NCBI GenBank assembly: GCA_035476635.1
Contig: DATILI010000346.1
Coordinates: 1-5,091 of the forward strand
Length of the DNA stretch: 5,091 bases
Reading direction: 5' to 3'
Source: DATILI01 sp035476635
Lineage (GTDB): Bacteria; Pseudomonadota; Gammaproteobacteria; Burkholderiales; Burkholderiaceae_C
How positions within the stretch are numbered: position 1 is the first letter of the stretch; each line of letters starts with the position of its first letter. Of this stretch, positions 1 through 5,091 are shown one piece after another. The position numbers were made by a program, and so were the translations under genes. The notes beneath the pieces are model-generated. The model was not told where the DNA came from, made no database searches, and was given only the letters and a program-made list of their open reading frames with translations.

Positions 1-690
1 TCGGTCCAAGAAGATTGCCAATGCCGCCAGCATCGTGTGCAGATGGGTGCGGTTGTTGGCCGGAGCACCGGCAATGATGCCGTCGTAGTCGTCAGGGTAG
101 CGCTGGGCCTCCATCAGAGCCTGCTGGCCACCCGTTGAGCAACCCGTGAAGTAGGCTTTGCGCGCCGGCTTGCCGTAGTGGCGCAGCGCCAACTCCTTCG
201 CCAGGATGGCCGCCTCGTGGGTCGCGCGATGGCCGAAGTCCTTGACGACCTCTGGCCGGCCGATGCCCACCAGGAATTCGGCATTGTTCGCGGTTGAAGG
301 CCACATTCCCATGTCAGTGTCGACAGAGACGTAGCCACGCTTCACGCCGGCGCCGAGCGGGCCTAGCTGAATGACTCCTGCTGCACCGCCGTTACCGATG
401 CCCAGCAACTTTCCGTTCCACTTTTCGGGGACAGGTAACCAGACTTCGATCAGGACGTGCGACGCCGGCTCCGGCTTGGCGCGCGCCAGGACACGGCAGA
501 AATCAGGCATCGCCTCGACCTTCTGTTGGCCGGCTCCTGCGATGGTTCCATTCACCGTTCGGGCATTGATGATCTGGGCATTGCCAATCACCGTGCCGGG
601 GAGGAGGTCCGCGCAGGCAGTTGCGGCCTGCGCGCTGCCGGCGATCTTGAGTGCCACGAGAGCCGCGAGACATAGGTTCTGCAGCTTCAT
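1..690 (-). CDS. Tannase/feruloyl esterase family secreted hydrolase (N-terminal part, cut by window start)
   Basis: The frame is open from an ATG at 688-690 to the window edge, giving 230 visible residues; the rest lies outside. Family members are usually about 500-600 residues and hydrolyse aromatic acid esters (gallate, ferulate or similar) of sugars or alcohols. Residues 1-22 form a Sec-type signal peptide (MKLQ start, hydrophobic core, Ala-Gln-Ala before the likely cut at 22/23), so the protein should be periplasmic or exported. The nucleophile motif GCSTGGQQ covers residues 183-190, with Ser185 as presumed nucleophile and Cys184 as the adjacent cysteine that in this family pairs with a cysteine beside the catalytic His. 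The following YPDDYDGIIAGAPANN stretch is also typical. The catalytic Asp and His and the lid domain are beyond the window. No good Shine-Dalgarno precedes the ATG and no in-frame start lies just upstream. It follows the GMC gene after 67 bp. Family assignment is firm; substrate is unknown. Confidence 0.9.
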   Translation of the reverse strand, partial: MKLQNLCLAALVALKIAGSAQAATACADLLPGTVIGNAQIINARTVNGTIAGAGQQKVEAMPDFCRVLARAKPEPASHVLIEVWLPVPEKWNGKLLGIGNGGAAGVIQLGPLGAGVKRGYVSVDTDMGMWPSTANNAEFLVGIGRPEVVKDFGHRATHEAAILAKELALRHYGKPARKAYFTGCSTGGQQALMEAQRYPDDYDGIIAGAPANNRTHLHTMLAALAIFLDR

Positions 691-757
691 GTTGCTAAAC
701 GAAAAAGTGACAAGTGGCGGCTCTGGAGATTTGGCTGGCTGCGGACCGGCTGGCAAC

Positions 758-2440
758 TCAGATCGTTCCTGAGCGCAGGAACTCGGCCGCGTGATGCGCC
801 CCGCGCGCCGACATCGCCATGTAAGTCAGCGATGGGTTCTGGCAACCACCGGAAGCCATCGCAGCCCCATCGGTGATGAAGAGGTTGGGCACGTCGTGCG
901 CCTGGTTGAACTTATTGAGCACCGAAGTCGCCGGGTCCCGCCCCATGCGCGCCGTGCCCATTTCGTGAATGCCCAAGCCCAGCTTTTTCTCGCCCTTGCT
1001 GGCCATCGCGACCGGCACGCCCGCTGCTTGCAGCATCGCCTTGGCATCCTCCAGCATGTGCGCCATCATCTGCTTGTCGTTTTCGCCCACGGTGCAATCA
1101 ATGTGAACGATCGGCACCCCCCAGCGGTCCACCCGCGTGGGATGGAGCGTCACGCGGTTGTTGGCATCGGGCAGCATCTCGCCGAAGCCAGCCAGCCCGG
1201 CCACCCAAGGGCCGGGCTGGCGCAGCCGGGCTTTCAATGCCGTACCGACGCCCGGTTGCGTCGCCCCCCCGAGCTTCCAGCCCATGCGGTAGACGCCCCC
1301 TTGAAAGCCGTAGCCGCGCAAAAACGTCGCCGGTTCGGTGACGTTGCGATAGCGCGGAATGTAGAGCCCCGATGGCCGCCGGCCCCGGTAGTACAGGTCC
1401 TGGAACCCCGCGTACGGCCCGGCGGCCGAGACGCCCAGGTGATCCATGAGGTACCGCCCCACCGCGCCGGAGCGGTTGGCCAGGCCGTTCGGAAAGGCCT
1501 CGGATGTGGAGTTCAGGAGGATCTGCGCAGTGGCGATCGCGGAGGCGCACACGAAGATCACGCGTGCCTCGTAGGTCTTGCCCTCGCGAGTGTTCGCATC
1601 GATGACACGGACGCCCGTGGCGCGATTTGTCTTCGGGTCGTACACGATGCTGTGCGCGATCGCGTCAGTGACGATGGTCACGTTGTTCGTGCGCCGGGCA
1701 GCGGGAAGCGTGGCGCTCAGGCTGGAGAAGTAGGCGCCGAAGCTGCAGCCGCGTTCGCAGACGGAGCGGTATTGGCACGGGGAGCGTCCGAGCTCTGCAT
1801 CCTGCGGCCGGCTCGCGGTGAGGTGTGCGCAGCGTCCGGGAATCGGTCTGCGACCCGGGAAGGCCGCTGAAATCTTCTTGGCGAAATCTTCCTCCGCGGG
1901 AAGCAGCGCCATCGCGGGCAGGAACTGCCCATCCGGCAGCTGCGCGAGCCCCTCGCTCGATCCGGAAATCCCCGCAAACTTCTCGACGTGGTCGTACCAG
2001 GGCGCGAGATCGGCATAGCGGATCGGCCAGTCGGCACCGTGGCCGTCCTTCCCGTTTGCGGCGAAGTCCATCTCGCTCAGGCGGTAGGTCTGCCGGCCCC
2101 AGGTGAGCGACCGCCCGCCGAGATGGTAGCCCCGGATCCAATAGAAAGGCCGTTCCGGCGGATGGCTGTAGGGATGTTCGCTGTCCTTCACCCACAGCTG
2201 CTTGTTCGCGCTGGACATGGCGTAGCACTTGGACTGCACGGCGTAGTCGCGTTCAAGCTCGTCTTCCGGCACCATGCCCGCATCGGGCAACTTCCAGGGC
2301 GGTGTCATGTCCGAGTAGTCGGTGCGGTGTTCCAGGTTCTTGCCGCGCTCGATCACGAGCGTCTTCAAGCCGCGCTCCGCGAGCTCCTTTGCGGCCCAGC
2401 CTCCGCTCATGCCTGAGCCGATCACGATTGCATCAAACAT
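758..2440 (-). CDS. FAD-dependent GMC oxidoreductase, catalytic subunit of a probable glycoside dehydrogenase
   Basis: This is a 560-residue flavoprotein of the glucose-methanol-choline family, complete, and close to glucoside 3-dehydrogenase/LacA-type subunits, which oxidise a sugar hydroxyl (often C3) and pass electrons to the respiratory chain. The FAD-binding Rossmann motif GSGMSGG is at residues 8-14, followed by Glu31 at the end of the second strand. GYHLGGRSLTWG (104-115) is a GMC signature and VGRYLMDHLG (327-336) is typical of the family. The C-terminal GMC domain carries HEMGTARMG (492-500) and CQNPSLT (533-539), so His492 and Asn535 are the likely catalytic pair. Cys204, Cys222, Cys228 and Cys232 form a cluster whose C-x5-C-x3-C part resembles the iron-sulfur site of FAD glucose dehydrogenases. 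No signal peptide is present; export would rely on the partner encoded just upstream. I chose the ATG at 2440 because the fold starts at once (MFDAIVIG) and a purine-rich site precedes it. A start at 2491 would overlap the previous gene and add 17 unrelated residues. The exact substrate is not readable. Confidence 0.9.
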   Translation of the reverse strand: MFDAIVIGSGMSGGWAAKELAERGLKTLVIERGKNLEHRTDYSDMTPPWKLPDAGMVPEDELERDYAVQSKCYAMSSANKQLWVKDSEHPYSHPPERPFYWIRGYHLGGRSLTWGRQTYRLSEMDFAANGKDGHGADWPIRYADLAPWYDHVEKFAGISGSSEGLAQLPDGQFLPAMALLPAEEDFAKKISAAFPGRRPIPGRCAHLTASRPQDAELGRSPCQYRSVCERGCSFGAYFSSLSATLPAARRTNNVTIVTDAIAHSIVYDPKTNRATGVRVIDANTREGKTYEARVIFVCASAIATAQILLNSTSEAFPNGLANRSGAVGRYLMDHLGVSAAGPYAGFQDLYYRGRRPSGLYIPRYRNVTEPATFLRGYGFQGGVYRMGWKLGGATQPGVGTALKARLRQPGPWVAGLAGFGEMLPDANNRVTLHPTRVDRWGVPIVHIDCTVGENDKQMMAHMLEDAKAMLQAAGVPVAMASKGEKKLGLGIHEMGTARMGRDPATSVLNKFNQAHDVPNLFITDGAAMASGGCQNPSLTYMAMSARGAHHAAEFLRSGTI

Positions 2441-2442
2441 CA

Positions 2443-2453
2443 CTTCTCTCTTC
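2443..2453 (-). promoter_or_regulatory. Purine-rich ribosome binding site of the GMC gene
   Basis: On the minus strand GAAGAGAGAAG ends 2 nt before the ATG at 2440. The GAGAG core sits about 5 nt from the start and is a moderate Shine-Dalgarno match. It lies in the 16-nt gap after the preceding gene's TGA (2457-2459) and supports the start at 2440 over the upstream in-frame ATG at 2491. Confidence 0.5.
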
Positions 2454-2456
2454 GTA

Positions 2457-3014
2457 TCAGCCTGGCTCAGCCCATGCGCGGGTGTCGGCATTTATCTTCA
2501 CTACAGGCTCCCAGCGGCCCGGCACCGGGTCATAACGCAACTCCTGCGTCGCTCCAACCTCTGAGAGGTAGTAGAGGCGGACGACCAATTCCTTGAACTT
2601 GGTGTAGACGATATCGGCACGGACTCGCTCGGCGTCAAACCGCGTGACGACCTCCAGCTGCTGCGCCGGCGCCAGCGCCGGCAGCGGCTTCCCCGCCTGT
2701 GCCATGGCCGCATCGTTGAACGCGTCGAGCAAGAGTGTGAATTGCCGCCTGCGCTGCTGCGAAGCCCAGTTGCGCATCAGCGCGTCGATCCCTGCGGGCA
2801 CACCGGCTCCGATAGCGCCAGGCGTATCGGTGGCCGGAATGATCGTCTCGCATACTGCCTCGAGCACCGCGAAGCGCTCCTTGTCGAAAAAGCGTGGCGC
2901 TTCATCGCGCGCCCACAAGTTCGTGGGCAGACTGGCAGCCGCGCCGCCGACGAGGAGCACGGCGCCCGCCATTAGTTCTCGCCGGCTCAGCACCAGCGAC
3001 ACATCTCCATTCAT
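2457..3014 (-). CDS. Gluconate 2-dehydrogenase subunit 3 family protein with Tat signal (small partner of the GMC enzyme)
   Basis: This 185-residue protein is the small subunit that accompanies GMC dehydrogenases. In characterised relatives (glucoside 3-dehydrogenase, LacC) it carries the Tat signal, and the folded FAD-loaded catalytic subunit leaves the cytoplasm with it. A twin-arginine motif SRRELM is at residues 10-15, followed by a moderately hydrophobic segment (16-28) and a probable cut after Leu-Trp-Ala at 33-35. The family hallmarks are ETIIPATDTPGA (56-67) near the start of the mature protein and SEVGATQELRYDPVPGRWEP (141-160) near the end. The ATG at 3014 was chosen because it places the Tat motif in the correct N-terminal position. 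The longer frame to 3158 would add 48 residues running through the end of the upstream gene and bury the signal. It starts 11 nt after the upstream stop and ends 16 nt before the GMC start, so tight co-expression is expected. Assignment to the family is firm. Confidence 0.9.
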   Translation of the reverse strand: MNGDVSLVLSRRELMAGAVLLVGGAAASLPTNLWARDEAPRFFDKERFAVLEAVCETIIPATDTPGAIGAGVPAGIDALMRNWASQQRRRQFTLLLDAFNDAAMAQAGKPLPALAPAQQLEVVTRFDAERVRADIVYTKFKELVVRLYYLSEVGATQELRYDPVPGRWEPVVKINADTRAWAEPG

Positions 3015-3025
3015 GCTCTGCTCGC

Positions 3026-3994
3026 TCAAACCTTGTTGGTCAGAAACGCGTAGCTCCGTGCCACGGCGTCGAAGCGGTCGATGAGGAACGGAGGTTCCTG
3101 CTCGACGTAGAAGTGACGCACGCCCGCGTCGTGGGCCACTGGAAGGAGTTCCTTCCATGCGATCGTGCCGCTACCCACCTCCGTGGGATCCATCGAACCC
3201 CTGAAATTGGGCTTGGTCGAGGGCAGGATGTCCTTGACGTGCATGAGGCGCACCCGTCCGGCATGGCGCCTCAAGAACGCGACCGGATCGATACCGCCGG
3301 CGGCGACCCAGCCGGTGTCCACCTCGAAGGAGACCAGCTTCGGGTCGGTCTCCGCAACCAGGATGTCCCAGCCGCTGACGCCGCCGCTCACCGGCGCGAA
3401 CTCGAAATTGTGGTTGTGGTAGCTCAGATGGATGCCTTCGCGCCGCAGCCATTCGCCATGCTTGTTGAGGAACGCGGCTGTGCGTTTCCAGCTGTCCGCA
3501 CCGGCGGAAGCGAATGCACGAGTCACGGCCTGCCACAGATCTTCTCCGGGCTCGGGCTTCACCGTCGGAAACAGCGGGACCGGCAGCACGACCTCTGTCG
3601 CGCCCAGCGTGCGTAGCTCGGCAGCGAGCTTCGAGGGCTCGAGAGCGAGACTCATGTCTTCCCCCCTCGGCTGCGATTGCAAGTGCACGCTGCCGATAGA
3701 CAGGCCGGCCTTGTCGGCCGCCGCCTTGACTCGGGCCGCGTCACCCAGCCTCAGGCCAGGGAGCTCCACCGTTTTGTAGCCGATGGCGGCGACCCGCTTC
3801 AGTGTGCCCTCCAGGTCCGTACGCGGGGCATCGCCCAGCGTGTAGAGCTGCAGACCGAGCGGCAATCCACGTTCGGCGAAAAACCCCTTGCGGGCGAAGG
3901 AGCTGGAGGTCATTGTGGCGGCGAACAGCGCGAACCCTGCCTTGAGCGAGGCCCGGCGAGTCATCGTCATGTCGGCCGCTTCAGAACTTCGCAT
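3026..3994 (-). CDS. Tat-exported sugar phosphate isomerase/epimerase-like TIM-barrel protein
   Basis: This 322-residue protein belongs to the xylose-isomerase-like TIM-barrel group (AP endonuclease 2 superfamily), whose members isomerise, epimerise or cleave sugars using a divalent metal. The Tat-like motif TRRASLK is at residues 12-18, with a hydrophobic stretch and a likely cut after Ser-Phe-Ala (32-34), so it should act in the periplasm. Barrel landmarks in order are LGLQLYTLGD (46-55), IGYKTVELPG (71-80), YHNHNFEF (192-199), EVDTGW (224-229), RLMHVKD (249-255), the EVGSGTIAWKELL stretch (272-284) and HFYVEQEPP (294-302). Likely metal ligands are His195, Asp226, His252 and Glu298; this is inferred from motif positions. 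Relatives are often found beside GMC dehydrogenases and some act on 3-keto-glycosides, which suggests a role after the oxidation step; this is not proven. The ATG at 3994 has a GGAG 9 nt upstream and overlaps the receptor stop by 14 nt. ATGs at 3970 and 3964 would keep the Tat motif and are real alternatives. Confidence 0.85.
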   Translation of the reverse strand: MRSSEAADMTMTRRASLKAGFALFAATMTSSSFARKGFFAERGLPLGLQLYTLGDAPRTDLEGTLKRVAAIGYKTVELPGLRLGDAARVKAAADKAGLSIGSVHLQSQPRGEDMSLALEPSKLAAELRTLGATEVVLPVPLFPTVKPEPGEDLWQAVTRAFASAGADSWKRTAAFLNKHGEWLRREGIHLSYHNHNFEFAPVSGGVSGWDILVAETDPKLVSFEVDTGWVAAGGIDPVAFLRRHAGRVRLMHVKDILPSTKPNFRGSMDPTEVGSGTIAWKELLPVAHDAGVRHFYVEQEPPFLIDRFDAVARSYAFLTNKV

Positions 3995-5091
3995 CCAAGC
4001 TCACTCCGATCAGCCGGCGGCTTTCGGGACCGACGAACTGCGCATAGGACTTCGAGTCACCGGCGACGAAGCCGAGCAGGTTGCCAAGACGGTACGTGGG
4101 CTGGAACTCATCCGTGAGGTTGCGGGCGTAGAGTGTCACGCCCCAGTTGTCATTCGCCGAGCGGAAGCCCATGCGTGCACCCAGTGTCGTCCGCGCCTCG
4201 ATATTGCGGATGGGATCCTGCGGGTTGAGCACGCGTTCCGAGGTGTACACGGCATCCGCGCCCACGAAAGCCTTGTAGTCACCGACCTTGAAGGCGTACT
4301 CGGCCGCGATAGTGGCCTTGACGCGCGGCACGCCGCCAATCTGCGCCCCCGTCGCATCCTGGGTGCAACCCGCGGGCGAACCCACTGCGCATTCCAGCTT
4401 GTACCCAGACCCATACCTGGACTCGATATAGGCCACTCCTCCGTTAACGGTCAATGCCGCGCTGGGTCGGCCGTAGACGTTCATGGAAACGCCGCGATTC
4501 GTGGCCTGGGGCGCATTCGAGAACACGAACCCCAGGGTCGACGGGCTGTAGACCTGCGCCTGGAAGTCGTGGATCTTCGTGTCCCATGCGGCGACGTTGA
4601 TTGCCAACCGGCCGTCGAGGAACAAGTTCTTCAAGCCGACTTCAAGCGTCTTGGGGACCTCGGGGTTGACGATCAGCGGCACGAGCGGGTTGGTCGCATT
4701 GTCGTTGACGGCGGGCCCCTTGTAGCCCTGCGCATAGTTCACGTAACCCATGTTGTTACGCGTGAACTCGTACTGCGCACCTACGCGATATGACGCGTAC
4801 GTATCCGACGTACTGCCGCTCACTGTGGCCAGTGAGGACAGCGGCCCCACGGCGCCGGGGGCGAGCGTAGCCGTTCGCCCTGCGATTGCCTCCTCGCGCC
4901 CAATGCGGGCGCCGAGATTCAGCGAGAGCTGCTTGTTCACGCGATAAGTGGCTTGGCCGAAGGCCGCGAGGCTCGTCGTCTCGGCCGTGATCATGTTGCG
5001 CTGCCCCAGCTTGAAGGCGCCGGTGTTCAGCACGGGCGAAATCTCCTGCGAGACATCGCCTTTGAAGTAATAGACGCCCGCGACGAAGTTG
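3981..5091 (-). CDS. TonB-dependent outer-membrane receptor (C-terminal part, cut by window end)
   Basis: The frame is open from the window edge, starting NFVAGVYYFKGD, to TGA at 3981-3983. It shows 369 residues of the beta-barrel domain; the signal, TonB box and plug lie outside. Such receptors import large or scarce molecules across the outer membrane using TonB energy. Evidence is the alternating amphipathic strands, GQATYRVNKQLSLNLGAR, the conserved YAQGYKGPAVND segment (visible residues 119-130), the LEVGLKNLFLDGRLAINVAAW barrel signature region and a C-terminus ending in phenylalanine (GVSLDAKF), the usual signal for outer-membrane insertion. Cys234 and Cys242 (codons 4389-4391 and 4365-4367) flank a short probable extracellular loop and may form a disulfide. 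The GTG at 5031-5033 is an internal codon, not the start. It is the most upstream visible gene and overlaps the TIM-barrel gene, so it is probably co-transcribed with the sugar genes. That context favours a glycoside ligand over a siderophore, but the sequence alone cannot tell. Confidence 0.9.
   Translation of the reverse strand, partial: NFVAGVYYFKGDVSQEISPVLNTGAFKLGQRNMITAETTSLAAFGQATYRVNKQLSLNLGARIGREEAIAGRTATLAPGAVGPLSSLATVSGSTSDTYASYRVGAQYEFTRNNMGYVNYAQGYKGPAVNDNATNPLVPLIVNPEVPKTLEVGLKNLFLDGRLAINVAAWDTKIHDFQAQVYSPSTLGFVFSNAPQATNRGVSMNVYGRPSAALTVNGGVAYIESRYGSGYKLECAVGSPAGCTQDATGAQIGGVPRVKATIAAEYAFKVGDYKAFVGADAVYTSERVLNPQDPIRNIEARTTLGARMGFRSANDNWGVTLYARNLTDEFQPTYRLGNLLGFVAGDSKSYAQFVGPESRRLIGVSLDAKF
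4004..4007 (-). promoter_or_regulatory. GGAG ribosome binding site supporting the start at 3994
   Basis: GGAG on the minus strand lies 9 nt before the ATG at 3992-3994. It is inside the last codons of the receptor gene (Ile-Gly-Val-Ser), so the match could be coincidental. It is stronger than anything before the alternative ATGs at 3970 and 3964, and it fits translational coupling between the two genes. Confidence 0.4.

Noticed and set aside
691..757. Possible terminator or promoter between the GMC and esterase genes
   Set aside because: The GCCAGCC copies present are direct, not inverted, and the T-run is not preceded by a stem. No convincing -35/-10 pair was visible.
791..1870. 359-codon open frame on the plus strand, opposite the GMC gene
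   Set aside because: It is antisense to a well-conserved gene, its translation is rich in Arg, Ala and His with no recognisable motif, and GC-rich third positions explain the lack of stops.
1665..2228. Minus-strand open frame of 187 codons within the GMC gene in another frame
   Set aside because: The translation is Arg/Pro-rich shadow sequence, and the overlapping frame contains the conserved GMC motifs without interruption.
2441..2491. Longer N-terminus for the GMC protein starting at 2491
   Set aside because: It adds 17 residues overlapping the end of the upstream gene, with no family similarity, while the ATG at 2440 directly precedes the FAD fold and has a purine-rich site.
2665..2682. 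GC-only inverted repeat (8-bp arms, 2-nt loop) resembling a terminator stem
   Set aside because: It lies within the small-subunit gene, encodes its Leu-Pro-Ala-Leu-Ala-Pro stretch, has no T-run, and is the sort of palindrome expected from Ala/Pro codons in GC-rich DNA.
3015..3158. Longer N-terminus for the small subunit starting at 3158
   Set aside because: It would run through the 3' end of the TIM-barrel gene and push the Tat motif to residue 58 or beyond, which is incompatible with an N-terminal signal.
3888..4793. 301-codon plus-strand open frame opposite the receptor and the start of the TIM-barrel gene
   Set aside because: It crosses two genuine minus-strand genes and encodes no recognisable domain; it is a high-GC shadow.
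5031..5033. GTG as a start codon for a 350-residue receptor
   Set aside because: The frame continues upstream to the window edge with typical receptor sequence, so the GTG is an internal valine codon.

Overview
The window is a single-strand gene block: five genes, all on the minus strand, reading from the right edge to the left edge. Both end genes are cut by the window. The DNA is GC-rich by eye with GC-ending codons. The genes encode an outer-membrane TonB-dependent receptor and two proteins with twin-arginine (Tat) export signals, so the source is a Gram-negative bacterium. The receptor's style and the gene set suggest an environmental proteobacterium such as a sphingomonad, Caulobacter relative or Steroidobacter-like organism. 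That placement is an impression, not a result.

In transcription order the layout is: (1) 5091-3981, C-terminal part of a TonB-dependent receptor; (2) 3994-3026, a Tat-exported sugar-phosphate-isomerase/epimerase-like TIM-barrel protein whose chosen start overlaps the receptor stop by 14 nt; (3) 3014-2457, a small Tat-signal subunit of the gluconate 2-dehydrogenase subunit 3 family, 11 nt downstream; (4) 2440-758, an FAD-dependent GMC oxidoreductase with a cysteine cluster, 16 nt downstream; (5) 690-1, the N-terminal part of a secreted tannase/feruloyl-esterase-family hydrolase, 67 nt downstream. Spacing between the first four genes is typical of one operon. The fifth probably belongs to it but could have its own start signal.

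Genes 3 and 4 form the known pairing of a GMC catalytic subunit with a Tat-signal 'hitchhiker' subunit, as in glucoside 3-dehydrogenases and the Caulobacter lactose-oxidising LacA/LacC system. With the TIM-barrel protein they resemble modules that oxidise a glycoside at C3 and then process the keto-sugar. Adding a receptor and a tannase/feruloyl esterase gives a plausible route in which a bulky plant-derived acylated or phenolic glycoside crosses the outer membrane, loses its aromatic ester and is oxidised in the periplasm. The individual families are well supported. The joint pathway and the substrate are inference.

No RNA genes, mobile elements, CRISPR arrays or convincing terminators were seen. 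No gene-free stretch longer than 67 bp exists. The long plus-strand open frames are shadows of the minus-strand genes.
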